From Bacteroidales bacterium (GTDB lineage Bacteria; Bacteroidota; Bacteroidia; Bacteroidales; F082), in assembly GCA_017466405.1 (NCBI GenBank), contig JAFTUF010000063.1:62001-126000 (forward strand): a DNA stretch of 64,000 bases, given 5' to 3'. The notes beneath the pieces were generated by a model that saw only the letters and a program-made list of their open reading frames with translations, did not search any database and was not told where the DNA came from. The position numbers were made by a program, and so were the translations under genes. Shown here piece by piece: positions 18,059 through 26,053 of this stretch. The stretch's first letter is position 1; each line of letters starts with the position of its first letter.

Positions 18059-18114
18059 AGACGCAGCAATTACATATTGTTAATTTTTTATTGGTGTAAT
18101 TGATACGTCTCTAT
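18059..18114. repeat. Dispersed palindrome, family A copy 2
   Basis: AGACGCAGCAATTACATATTG ... GTAATTGATACGTCTCTA, followed by a GGACACATTCAATGTGTCC hairpin (about 18116-18134) and CTTTCAATTTTCAA tracts (18137-18177) that run up to and over the rimO stop codon. Confidence 0.8.
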
Positions 18115-18170
18115 AGGACACATTCAATGTGTCCTTACACTTTCAACTTTCAATTTTCAGCTTTCAATTT

Positions 18171-19499
18171 TCAACTTTTAATAGCTTCTCCGTAAATATC
18201 AAAATAATCAGCCTTAACTAATTTAGCGTTGACGAAATCTCCGATATTCAAATCTGCGCTATCGACAGGAATGAGAATCTCGTCATCAACTTCTGGTGAA
18301 TCGTATTGTGTTCTTCCGATGTAATAATCACCTTCTATTCTGTCAATCAAAACTTTCTCTATCGAACCGACTCTTCTTTCGTTTGTCTCTAAAGAAATAT
18401 TCTGTTGTATCGCCATGATTGTATCGACGCGTTCTTGCTTCACTTCATCTGGCACGTCGTCTTCCATTTCGTATGCCGGCGTTCCTTCTTCAGGTGAATA
18501 AGCAAACACACCTGCTCTCTCAAACTTCATCTCTCTCATGAAGTCGCACAGCTCTTCAAACTGTTCTTCCGTCTCACCAGGGAAACCAACAATGAAAGTC
18601 GTTCTGAAAGCGATACCGGGAACTCTGTTACGAGCATTTTTCACAAAGTTGATTGTCTGCTCCTTATCGACGCCGCGTCTCATATTCTTCAATATCGGCG
18701 TGCTAATATGTTGCAAAGGAAGGTCGATATAATTACAGATTCTTGGTTCGTTATTCATCAAATCAAGGAGTTCGTCAGGGAAACCTTGAGGATAACCGTA
18801 ATGAAGTCTTATCCATTCAAACTCTTTAATCTCGAGAAGACGCTTCACTAACTCAACGATGTGAAATTGTCCGTCAATATCGCGTCCATAATAAGTAAGG
18901 TCTTGTGCGATAAGTATCAATTCCTTCACGCCTTTCTTAGCGAGAAGTTGTGCTTCTTCGATAAGGTTCTCTATCGGCACAGATACATGCTCTCCTCTGA
19001 TGAGAGGTATAGCGCAGAAAGCGCAGCGACGGTTGCAGCCTTCGGAAATCTTCAGATAAGCGTAATGACTTGGCGTTGAGAGATGTCGCTCGGGATTGTA
19101 TTTTAAAGTCTCCAAGTCTCCAAGTCGCCGAGTCTCCGAGTTTCCGAGTTTTAATATTTCTTCTGCGATAAGTTGTACTGATTCTACTCCGAAGAATCCA
19201 TCTACTTCATGGATTTCTTTTTGTAGGTCTTTGCGATAACGTTGCGAGAGGCAACCCATCACATAGAGTTTCTTTATCTTATTGGCTTTTCTTAGTTCTG
19301 CGTATTCTAAGATAGTATCGATAGACTCTTCTTTGGCGTCGCCTATGAATCCGCAGGTATTGATTATCACGACATCTGATTTTTTATCGGAGTCGTGCAT
19401 TATGTCGTAGGTATTACTGAGCGAGGCTGCGAGGTGTTCTGAGTCAACCTTGTTTTTTGAACAGCCGAGCGTAACTATATTGAGTTTTGGTTTCTTCAT
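18171..19499 (-). CDS. rimO: Ribosomal protein S12 methylthiotransferase RimO
   Basis: 442 residues from the ATG at 19499, 6 bp after ftsY; a TTG two codons earlier overlaps the spacer and is less likely. The N-terminal UPF0004 domain holds Cys13, Cys49 and Cys83. The radical-SAM motif CNRRCAFC is at 155-162, and a C-terminal TRAM domain follows. RimO adds a methylthio group to the conserved Asp of ribosomal protein S12. Residues 117-133 (LGNSETRRLGDLETLK) are not part of the usual family sequence. They are encoded by a repeated AGTCTCCAAGTC word like those in nearby intergenic tracts. Confidence 0.94.
   Translation of the reverse strand: MKKPKLNIVTLGCSKNKVDSEHLAASLSNTYDIMHDSDKKSDVVIINTCGFIGDAKEESIDTILEYAELRKANKIKKLYVMGCLSQRYRKDLQKEIHEVDGFFGVESVQLIAEEILKLGNSETRRLGDLETLKYNPERHLSTPSHYAYLKISEGCNRRCAFCAIPLIRGEHVSVPIENLIEEAQLLAKKGVKELILIAQDLTYYGRDIDGQFHIVELVKRLLEIKEFEWIRLHYGYPQGFPDELLDLMNNEPRICNYIDLPLQHISTPILKNMRRGVDKEQTINFVKNARNRVPGIAFRTTFIVGFPGETEEQFEELCDFMREMKFERAGVFAYSPEEGTPAYEMEDDVPDEVKQERVDTIMAIQQNISLETNERRVGSIEKVLIDRIEGDYYIGRTQYDSPEVDDEILIPVDSADLNIGDFVNAKLVKADYFDIYGEAIKS
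19108..19152. repeat. AGTCTCC(A/G)AG direct repeats inside rimO
   Basis: About five units of AGTCTCCAAG, AGTCGCCGAG and AGTTTCCGAG lie in frame in rimO between the UPF0004 and radical-SAM domains. Related words form the intergenic tract at 20580-20680 and an insert in dapB. Confidence 0.8.
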
Positions 19500-19505
19500 C
19501 GACAA

Positions 19506-20483
19506 TTAATTTCTTCCTTCAAAAAGACTGTTGACGAAATCGTTTCTATCAAATATCTGAAGATGATCGATGCCCTCTCCCACTCCGATATATTTTACAG
19601 GAATCTTGAATTGGTCTGATATTCCTATCACCACGCCGCCTTTTGCTGTGCCGTCGAGTTTGGTAAGAGCGAGCGCATTGACTTCTGTAGCAGCCATAAA
19701 CTGACGAGCCTGTTCGATGGCATTTTGTCCTGTTGAAGCGTCGAGAACAAGAAGTACTTCATGTGGTGCGTCTGGAATGACTTTCTGGCATACTTTCTTA
19801 ATCTTTGAAAGCTCATTCATGAGGTTGACCTTGTTATGGAGACGACCAGCAGTATCGATAATCACGATGTCGGCATTTTGTTCTACCGCAGTCTTCACTG
19901 CATCGTAAGCGACAGATGCCGGGTCGGCATTCATTCCGTGAGATACGATTGGCACGCCGACGCGTTCCGACCAGATGGTGAGCTGATCAACAGCAGCAGC
20001 TCTGAAGGTATCAGAAGCGCCGAGTATCACACTCTTACCTGCTTTCTTGAAATTATGTGCTAACTTTCCTATTGTGGTTGTCTTTCCTACGCCGTTGACG
20101 CCGACGACAAGAATGACGTAAGGTTTCTTATCTGATGGAATGTCGAAAGTTGTTCCATCACCAGAGTTGTTTTCCTGCAACAGAGCAGCGATTTCTTCTT
20201 TGAGGATTCGGTTCAGTTCATTAGTACCGACATATTTATCACGAGCCACACGTTGTTGGATACGTTCTATAATCTTCAAAGTTGTATCAACGCCAACATC
20301 TGAAGTAACGAGAATTTCTTCCAAGTTATCGAGCACTTCGTCATCGACTTTCGATTTTCCCATTATAGCTTTAGAGATTCTGTCGAAAACGCTCACGCGT
20401 GTCTTTTCCAATCCTTTGTCGAGTTCTTGTTTCTGTTCTTTCTCGACTTCTTTGTTTTTCTTAAAAAATGAAAATATGCCCAT
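19506..20483 (-). CDS. ftsY: Signal recognition particle receptor FtsY
   Basis: 325 residues. A short charged N-terminal part (KKNKEVEKEQKQE) leads into the NG GTPase domain: GVNGVGKTTTIGKL (G1), DTFRAAAVDQL, DTAGR (G3) and TKLDGTAKGG (G4/G5). It docks the SRP (Ffh, encoded in this window at 40247) to the membrane Sec translocon. Length is normal for Bacteroidota, which lack the long acidic A domain. It lies directly before rimO, probably as one transcript. Confidence 0.95.
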   Translation of the reverse strand: MGIFSFFKKNKEVEKEQKQELDKGLEKTRVSVFDRISKAIMGKSKVDDEVLDNLEEILVTSDVGVDTTLKIIERIQQRVARDKYVGTNELNRILKEEIAALLQENNSGDGTTFDIPSDKKPYVILVVGVNGVGKTTTIGKLAHNFKKAGKSVILGASDTFRAAAVDQLTIWSERVGVPIVSHGMNADPASVAYDAVKTAVEQNADIVIIDTAGRLHNKVNLMNELSKIKKVCQKVIPDAPHEVLLVLDASTGQNAIEQARQFMAATEVNALALTKLDGTAKGGVVIGISDQFKIPVKYIGVGEGIDHLQIFDRNDFVNSLFEGRN

Positions 20484-20503
20484 ACATTTTATCTTTAATC
20501 TTG

Positions 20504-20511
20504 CAAAGATA
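20504..20511 (-). promoter_or_regulatory. -7 box of ftsY-rimO
   Basis: TATCTTTG on the minus strand, 20 bp before the ftsY start. The flanking sequence (TTGCAAAGATAATAAAAAG, then TCTAAAGACTAATGA) is nearly identical to that at the promoter of the Rpn-type gene at 27084. Confidence 0.55.
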
Positions 20512-20551
20512 ATAAAAAGTCTAAAGACTAATGAAGAATGGGGAAAGATTT

Positions 20552-20684
20552 TTTTTAAAACTGAAAAACTCAGAAACTGAAAAACTGAAAATAAACCTCA
20601 GCAACTTAGCATCTCAGTAACTTAGCATCTCAGCAACTTAGCGACTTGATGACTCGGTGACTCGGTGACTCGGTGACTTAAAAC
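20552..20684. repeat. Word-repeat tract between DUF4295 and ftsY
   Basis: Three families run in series. AAACTGAAAAACTCAG repeats are followed by CAGCAACTTAGCATCTCAG repeats and then GACTCGGTGACTCGGTGACT repeats. Periods are about 8-18 bp with drift between units. There is no coding potential and no CRISPR-like spacer structure. Confidence 0.8.
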
Positions 20685-20693
20685 TTAAAACAC

Positions 20694-20724
20694 AAAAAGC
20701 TCCTTCGATTTCTCGAAGAAGCTA
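20694..20724 (-). terminator. Rho-independent terminator after rpmG-DUF4295
   Basis: Minus-strand stem AGCTTCTTCGA/TCGAAGGAGCT with a GAAA loop, then TTTTTGTGTTTT, 28 bp past the DUF4295 stop. It would separate the ribosomal genes from ftsY. Confidence 0.8.
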
Positions 20725-20751
20725 TTGTATTGTGTCTGAATAGAACTCTTA

Positions 20752-20904
20752 TTATTTCTTTGCTATAAATTCTTGAACTTGATCGATTGGAACGATTGTT
20801 TCCTCGAAATAATAAGCGTTAGTTTTTTCTGATCTTTTCATTCTGATAACCTTTGAATACTCTTTACCGAGAGTACGCAATGTTGCAACAACTTTCTTTG
20901 CCAT
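20752..20904 (-). CDS. DUF4295 family small protein
   Basis: 50 residues, starting MAKKVVATLRTLGKEYSKV and ending DQVQEFIAKK. This very short basic protein is typical of Bacteroidota and sits next to rpmG, as here (9-bp gap). Its function is unknown; the position suggests a ribosome-associated role, which is inference. No RNA-binding motif was recognised. Confidence 0.88.
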   Translation of the reverse strand: MAKKVVATLRTLGKEYSKVIRMKRSEKTNAYYFEETIVPIDQVQEFIAKK

Positions 20905-20913
20905 GGCCTAATC

Positions 20914-21102
20914 TTATTTAATTTCTTTGTGAACTGTCATTTTCTTTAAGATTGGGTTGTATTTCTTAAGTTCCAATCTTTCAGGGGTATTTTTCTTATT
21001 CTTCGTTGTAATGTAACGAGATGTGCCAGGCATACCGCTTGCCTTGTGTTCTGTACACTCTAATATTACTTGTACACGTGCGTCTTTTGTCTTCTTTGCC
21101 AT
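20914..21102 (-). CDS. rpmG: 50S ribosomal protein L33
   Basis: 62 residues, [20 protein letters not shown] at the start and [15 protein letters not shown] in the middle, the L33 signature. Component of the large ribosomal subunit. Only one Cys remains in the first zinc-knuckle position, so this is probably the zinc-free (C-) form. rpmB, often found just upstream in Bacteroidota, is not here: the 124 bp upstream hold only a promoter-like box. Confidence 0.93.
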   Translation of the reverse strand: MAKKTKDARVQVILECTEHKASGMPGTSRYITTKNKKNTPERLELKKYNPILKKMTVHKEIK

Positions 21103-21129
21103 TTTTTTCTCCTTTCAGAATTTGGATTG

Positions 21130-21137
21130 CAAAAATA
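21130..21137 (-). promoter_or_regulatory. -7 box of rpmG
   Basis: TATTTTTG on the minus strand 28 bp before the rpmG start, matching TAnnTTTG. Confidence 0.45.
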
Positions 21138-21226
21138 CACATTTATTTCTTAAATGCCAATACTTTTTTTCCAAATTTTTATTTTTATTATTCAACAATC
21201 ATCAATTCTGATTATCAAATAATTAC

Positions 21227-22924
21227 TTATTCTTTGTTGATAATTTTATTAACTTTCTCCAAGAGTTCTGTCTCTTTTTCGATTGCTTTACGCTCGATTT
21301 CAGCACCTGCTTGTATCATTTTTTCTGCAAACTCTCTGTCTTTTATACCTGCTGCATTGATCTTGACATTCAAGAATGCACCCATGACAGCGCTTCTGCA
21401 GCACATTGCTCCAACGCCTGCGTCTGATACTGAAGCTGGGTTACCGTCGTTGACCATTGCCTCGACAACTTCAAATGCCGAGAATGCTACTTCCATAGTC
21501 TTGAATGGAACTTCGATAGCGTATTTTGATGCGTTTTCCAAAGCTTCTTTGCGAGCTGCCTTTTCTTCTTCAGTCTTCTTTGGCATTCCGAGAGCATCCA
21601 TAATCTTGTTGAATGCGTTGGTATCTTCGTCAACTAAAGCGATGAGTTGGTTCTTTATGGCTTGACCTTTTTCTGCCCATTGTGAGAAGAATTCCCATCT
21701 ATCGTCCCAACCTGGTTTGTGTGATGACAAGTTTGCTACCATTGTTGCCAATGATGCGCCGAGAGCTCCCATATATGCTGAGATAGAACCGCCGCCTGGA
21801 GCTGGACTTTCGCTTGCTGTCTCGTCAGCGAAACCTGCACATGTCATGTCAACTAATTTCTTTTGAGAATGGTCTTCAATCATGAACTCGATGACTTTTT
21901 CTTGTGGGTTGAAAGGTTTTAAATCGTCGAGACCCATTGATTTGATAGCTATCTTCATGATTTCATCTTCGCTGACGCCTAATGAGCGTTCTTGTTTTGC
22001 GAGATAGAAACGGCCAGCGTCGATGAGAACGCTCTTAGGAACGAGACCTACTATTTCACAACCTGTCACGCGTACACCACGTGCTGCTGCCTTAGCGCAT
22101 ACTTCTTCGAAGCAAACATGGACTGGAGTCTTAGCGATGTTGGTGATATTCATTGAAACTTGAGCGATGCCGTATTCTTCAATGAACCAGCCGATAGCTT
22201 TTGTTCCTGGCAATGAACCTGGAATCATGACTGGGTTGCCGTTTTCGTCTTTTACAGGTTTGTCTGTCACTTTAGGACCTTGACGCATTGGACGACCTTT
22301 TTCACGAACGTCGAAAGCGATAGCGTTAGCGCGACGTGTTGATGTTGTGTTCAAGTTGTAGTTGATAGCGACTAAGAAGTCACGAGCGCCTACTGCTGTT
22401 GCGCCTGTTGTAGCGACGCGAGCGTTGAATTCTGCAGGACCGAAATCAGGTTTGCATCCTGAAGAGAATCTTTCCGACAAGGCTTCATATTCGCCGGCGC
22501 GACATACTGCGAGGTTGCGTCTTTCTGGGCAGAAAGCTGCGTTTTCGTAGCAGAATACTGGGATTTCCAACTCGTTGCCGATTCTTTCGCCAAGTTGACG
22601 TGCGTATTCAACGACTTCGTCCATTGTGATGCCTGCTACAGGTACCAAAGGACAAACGTCGGTAGCACCGAAACGTGGGTGATCGCCGTGATGGTTGCGC
22701 ATGTCGATAAGCTCAGCTGCTTTCTTCACAACGCGGAATGCTGCCTCGCAAACATTCTTAGGCTCGCCAACGAAAGTGATAACTGTTCTGTTGGTCGTTG
22801 CACCTGGATCGACGTCTAGCAATTTAACGCCTTCTACTTTTTCAATCTCTGCTGTTACTTGATTGATAATGTTCATATCGCGACCTTCGCTGATATTAGG
22901 AACACATTCAATAATTTGTTTCAT
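21227..22924 (-). CDS. ftcD: Bifunctional glutamate formimidoyltransferase / formimidoyl-THF cyclodeaminase
   Basis: 565 residues. The N-terminal half (MKQIIECVPNISEGRD, HHGDHPRFGATDVCPLVP) is the formimidoyltransferase. The C-terminal half from about residue 350, with SPAPGGGSISAYMGALGASL, is the cyclodeaminase. Together they move the formimino group from formiminoglutamate to tetrahydrofolate and convert it to methenyl-THF with release of ammonia, the last steps of histidine breakdown in this pathway. hutI is nearby (24608) on the same strand, but a FISUMP lipoprotein gene lies between. hutH and hutU are not in the window. Confidence 0.95.
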   Translation of the reverse strand: MKQIIECVPNISEGRDMNIINQVTAEIEKVEGVKLLDVDPGATTNRTVITFVGEPKNVCEAAFRVVKKAAELIDMRNHHGDHPRFGATDVCPLVPVAGITMDEVVEYARQLGERIGNELEIPVFCYENAAFCPERRNLAVCRAGEYEALSERFSSGCKPDFGPAEFNARVATTGATAVGARDFLVAINYNLNTTSTRRANAIAFDVREKGRPMRQGPKVTDKPVKDENGNPVMIPGSLPGTKAIGWFIEEYGIAQVSMNITNIAKTPVHVCFEEVCAKAAARGVRVTGCEIVGLVPKSVLIDAGRFYLAKQERSLGVSEDEIMKIAIKSMGLDDLKPFNPQEKVIEFMIEDHSQKKLVDMTCAGFADETASESPAPGGGSISAYMGALGASLATMVANLSSHKPGWDDRWEFFSQWAEKGQAIKNQLIALVDEDTNAFNKIMDALGMPKKTEEEKAARKEALENASKYAIEVPFKTMEVAFSAFEVVEAMVNDGNPASVSDAGVGAMCCRSAVMGAFLNVKINAAGIKDREFAEKMIQAGAEIERKAIEKETELLEKVNKIINKE

Positions 22925-22993
22925 ATAGCTTATTTTTATATAACTTCAAAATAAAGAAAATCAAGGCAGAAACCCCACCTTTCTTTCGGTGTG

Positions 22994-23001
22994 CAAAATT
23001 A
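22994..23001 (-). promoter_or_regulatory. -7 box of ftcD
   Basis: TAATTTTG on the minus strand, 70 bp before the ftcD start. The rest of the 22925-23239 gap is AT-rich and contains a CACACGTCCGTGTGACT palindrome near 23112 and a GTCTGTTGACTGTTGAC tract near 23200. Confidence 0.45.
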
Positions 23002-23239
23002 AAAAATTAATTGCAAGTATTTATAAAAATGAGAATAAAATAATTAGGAATTTTTTGACTAAAGTCTAAAGATTTTTTAATATATCACACTACAAATTTT
23101 CAATTTTTCAGCCACACGTCCGTGTGACTCTACATGAGATTCTACAAATATTCAACTTTCAAAGACATATGTGAATGTCCCAAATTTATCATTGACAAAG
23201 TCTGTTGACTGTTGACATAAAAAAAAGACGTGTCAATTA

Positions 23240-23286
23240 TGAAGTAACCCCAAAAGTTTGGACAAAAAACTTTTGGGGTCACTTCA
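23240..23286. mobile_element. 47-bp palindromic relic made of two IS150-type ends
   Basis: Two 20-bp arms (TGAAGTAACCCCAAAAGTTT and its inverted copy, one mismatch) flank a 7-bp spacer, GGACAAA. The element is bordered on both sides by ATTA (23236-23239 and 23287-23290), a possible target duplication. The arm wording TG-A-CTG/GTGACCCCAAAAGTTTGGACA resembles IS3-family IS150-group terminal repeats. It lies 5 bp after the stop codon of the FISUMP lipoprotein and may serve as its terminator. Confidence 0.6.
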
Positions 23287-23291
23287 ATTAT

Positions 23292-24245
23292 TTATTCTGC
23301 AACGGGACGAACGGTAACGCCACTGAAACGATAGCCGTATGATACACGTTGATAATCAATATTGAAATATAGAGTGTAAGCGTATCTATCTTCATTTTCG
23401 TGATCATCGTCGATATTAGGCGTTGAGCTCCAACAATGACCGCTATCACCATAATCGTATAACGACGTCCCCACATAATAACCTGATGCAGGAAGAAATA
23501 TACTGTTTCCGTTTAATCCTACACCTTTAATTCCATTCACTCCATTTACTTGTATCCATTCCCATTCGCAACAAATCATAAGCTCATTTATCTCTTTATT
23601 CGTTGGCATTCTCCAGATTCCTCCCCAGTTGGCTGTAGCTGCATCATATAAGGCATTGCCAGAGAAATCACCTATTTGTTGTCCGTATGTCACACTATTT
23701 TCTTCTGTATATTCAGTCTTTGAACATGTCTCTCCCCATGCGAAATAGTCACCGCAACATTCTGGAGAATCTGCACCAACATTGCAAGTAGCCCATTTCA
23801 AGCCTGAAGGCAAACCAAGGTCAACATATTCGTGACCATCAATTTCACCGTTATCATCTCCTCCATCATTACCACCGTCACCGCTCGATGTCATAAAACT
23901 TTTGTCTTCACTGTATGAAACTCCAGCACTGTTTGTAGCGTATGCTCTTACATAATATGTTGTATTGGGTTCAAGTCCATCAATATCACATTCATAGTTA
24001 CCGATACCAGAACCAGCCTCCATACTCGATGCTGTCTCAATGGTAGGATTCTCGGAAGTATCCCAACATACTCCTCTCAAACTAACCTCAGAACCGCCAT
24101 CATCGGCAATATTACAGACAACTCTCGCCGAATTTATTGTAATATCTGTCACTTCTTTTGTCTCAACCGTTGCTTTGTCAACTTCCGGCACACACGACAC
24201 CATCATCATTGCAAGCAGTGTCATAATAAAATAGATTCTTTTCAT
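23292..24245 (-). CDS. Lipoprotein with one FN3-like module and a FISUMP domain
   Basis: 317 residues. Lipoprotein signal MKRIYFIMTLLAMMMVSC (Cys18). One module follows (SARVVCNIADDGGSEVSLRGVCWD, LEPNTTYYVRAYATNSAG), then a Gly/Asp-rich linker (GDGGNDGGDDNG) and a FISUMP domain (HEYVDLGLPSGLKWATCNVG, WGGIWRMPTNKEINEL). It is a shorter relative of the lipoprotein at 16419. Function unknown; predicted surface-exposed lipoprotein. Confidence 0.85.
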   Translation of the reverse strand: MKRIYFIMTLLAMMMVSCVPEVDKATVETKEVTDITINSARVVCNIADDGGSEVSLRGVCWDTSENPTIETASSMEAGSGIGNYECDIDGLEPNTTYYVRAYATNSAGVSYSEDKSFMTSSGDGGNDGGDDNGEIDGHEYVDLGLPSGLKWATCNVGADSPECCGDYFAWGETCSKTEYTEENSVTYGQQIGDFSGNALYDAATANWGGIWRMPTNKEINELMICCEWEWIQVNGVNGIKGVGLNGNSIFLPASGYYVGTSLYDYGDSGHCWSSTPNIDDDHENEDRYAYTLYFNIDYQRVSYGYRFSGVTVRPVAE

Positions 24246-24607
24246 AATTTTTTAATATTAAATAGTCTCGTATGAATTATCATTTGAAGCTCTTATCTTC
24301 TATTTGACATTTGATTTAACATTGTTGTTTGTTTGAATTGCGAAGATAAGAAAAAAAAACAAATGTGATTGAGGTATAAGGAATAATTTTACAATCAACA
24401 TCCAATTGTCAATTATGAATAAAAAAAGGCGTATGCGATACGCCCTTAAATTATCGTGCACAATGTCCGTTGTCTGTTGACTGTTGTCTGTTGACAAAAA
24501 AAAAGCCGCATCAACATTCTTCTATTTTCATAGGTATTGTTGATACGGCTCTACATATTTTCAATTTATAAAGGCGTATGCGATACGCCCTTACAAATTT
24601 TCAACTT
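24246..24607. repeat. Repeat mosaic between hutI and the FISUMP lipoprotein
   Basis: No gene in this 362-bp gap. It contains the palindrome GGCGTATGCGATACGCC twice (24428-24444, 24573-24589), a family C tract (24463-24495, TCCGTTGTCTGTTGACTG), a diverged family A palindrome (24505-24554, GCCGCATCAACATT ... TGTTGATACGGCTCTAC) and CAACTTTCAATTTTCAAC tracts ending at the hutI stop codon. The first GGCGTATGC palindrome is followed by an A run on one side and could terminate transcription. Confidence 0.75.
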
Positions 24608-25858
24608 TCAATTTTCAACTGTCAACTTTCCATTGATAATGACTTTCTCTACTTTGTTAGCACCATAATAATATGGCATGAATTCGAGTCCGTTCATCGG
24701 CTTGGTGATTATCACGTTGGCGAGTTTGCCTTTTGTGATAGAGCCGAGTTCGTGACTTACGTCCATGGCGTAGGCTGTGTTTAATGTGGTGGCGTTGAAT
24801 GCTTCTTCTGGTGTCATCTTATATCTGATACAAGCCGCCGACATTATAAACTGCATATTTCCTGATGGCGATGTTCCTGGGTTGAAGTCGGATGCCATAG
24901 CTACAGGAAGTCCGGCGTTTATCATATCGCGTACCGGCGAGAGCGGGAGATTCAAGAAGAAGGCGCAGCCTGGCAACACTGTCGGCATCGTCTCCGAGCC
25001 TTTGAGAGCTTCTATCTCTTCCATTCCCATCTGCTCAAGATGATCGACGGAGATAGCTCCGTATTTCACACCGACCTGAACGCCACCAGAGACAGCCATC
25101 TCGTTGGCGTGAATCTTAGGACGCATACCGTATTTGATACCTGCCATAAGGACGCGTTCTGTATCTTCGACGGTGAAGAATCCTTTGTCGCAGAACACAT
25201 CGACGAAATCGGCAAGGTTTTCAGTAGCAACCAGAGGCATCATCTCGTTGATGACCAAATCGACATATTCTTCCTGACGTCCTCTGTATTCCATAGGGAT
25301 TCCGTGAGCGCCAAGGAAATTGGCTTTTATTGTCAATGGTGAATTTTCTTTGAGGCGTTTTATGACGCGTAACATCTTAAGTTCGCTTTCTGTCGAGAGA
25401 CCGTAGCCGCTCTTTATCTCGACGGCGCCTGTTCCCATGCGCATCATCTCATTGAGACGTGTCATCGCTGATTCGTAGAGTTCATCTTCTGTGGCAGCTG
25501 CTGTCGCCTTAGCAGAGTTAAGGATTCCACCTCCCCTCTTGGCGATTTCTTCGTAGCTGAGACCTTTGATCTTATCGACGAACTCCATCTCTCGTGAGTT
25601 GGCATATACGATATGAGTGTGCGAGTCGCAGAACGTTGGCATCACGATACCGCCTTTAGCGTCAACGACTTTTCTTTCTTTCTGAAGATATTGCTGATAT
25701 TCCGGAGAATCCATCGTGCCGTAATCGGCGATTTTCTTACCTCTTATATATAAGAACGCATTAGGTATGCGATTCACTTCCGACATGGCGGCGCCAGCTT
25801 TCATGAGACTTCCGTCTTCAAGCACGCCGACTAATTCTTTGATATTTGTTATTAACAT
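24608..25858 (-). CDS. hutI: Imidazolonepropionase
   Basis: 416 residues, the normal length. Amidohydrolase metal-binding motif DSHTHIVYANSRE (about residues 72-84), HANEMA near 240 and the DFNPGTSPSGN motif near 320 are intact. It hydrolyses imidazolone-5-propanoate to N-formimino-L-glutamate, the substrate of ftcD in this window. The final residues (KLTVEN) are encoded within a repeat tract. A good promoter lies just upstream. Confidence 0.95.
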   Translation of the reverse strand: MLITNIKELVGVLEDGSLMKAGAAMSEVNRIPNAFLYIRGKKIADYGTMDSPEYQQYLQKERKVVDAKGGIVMPTFCDSHTHIVYANSREMEFVDKIKGLSYEEIAKRGGGILNSAKATAAATEDELYESAMTRLNEMMRMGTGAVEIKSGYGLSTESELKMLRVIKRLKENSPLTIKANFLGAHGIPMEYRGRQEEYVDLVINEMMPLVATENLADFVDVFCDKGFFTVEDTERVLMAGIKYGMRPKIHANEMAVSGGVQVGVKYGAISVDHLEQMGMEEIEALKGSETMPTVLPGCAFFLNLPLSPVRDMINAGLPVAMASDFNPGTSPSGNMQFIMSAACIRYKMTPEEAFNATTLNTAYAMDVSHELGSITKGKLANVIITKPMNGLEFMPYYYGANKVEKVIINGKLTVEN

Positions 25859-25880
25859 AAGCTATGACTTTTAGGAATGA

Positions 25881-25888
25881 CAAAGATA
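25881..25888 (-). promoter_or_regulatory. -7 box of hutI
   Basis: TATCTTTG on the minus strand 22 bp before the start. A GTCAACAGACAACAG repeat tract begins 8 bp upstream of the box, as at 7357 and 46758. Confidence 0.6.
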
Positions 25889-25954
25889 ATAAAAGTCAAC
25901 AGACAACAGACAACGGACTACAGTTTTTTTTGTAGAGACACCGAGTCTCTGAGA

Positions 25955-25992
25955 AGATGCTAAGTTACTAAGTTACTAAGTTGCTGAGATGG
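25955..25992. repeat. CTAAGTTACTAAGTTGCTGAG direct repeats (family E)
   Basis: Units of TAAGTTACTAAGTTGCTGAG, the reverse complement of the words at 20590-20640 and alike to the tract at 45968-46032. Confidence 0.75.
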
Positions 25993-26004
25993 TTTTGAGA
26001 AAAA

Positions 26005-26032
26005 GAGACGCCGTATTTGAAACGACGTCTCT
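26005..26032 (-). terminator. Probable hairpin terminator after the Rpn-type gene
   Basis: GAGACGCCGT/ACGACGTCTC inverted repeat with a short loop, 22 bp past the stop codon of the minus-strand gene. Its arms are a short version of the family A palindrome arms. The following minus-strand sequence has only a weak T run. Confidence 0.5.
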
Positions 26033-26053
26033 AACTTATTTAAATTGTGATAA

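Noticed and set aside
20552..20684. Possible CRISPR array
   Set aside because: Units are 8-18 bp, drift gradually and have no spacers of equal length; no cas genes are near. The same holds for 45968-46036 and 7374-7400.
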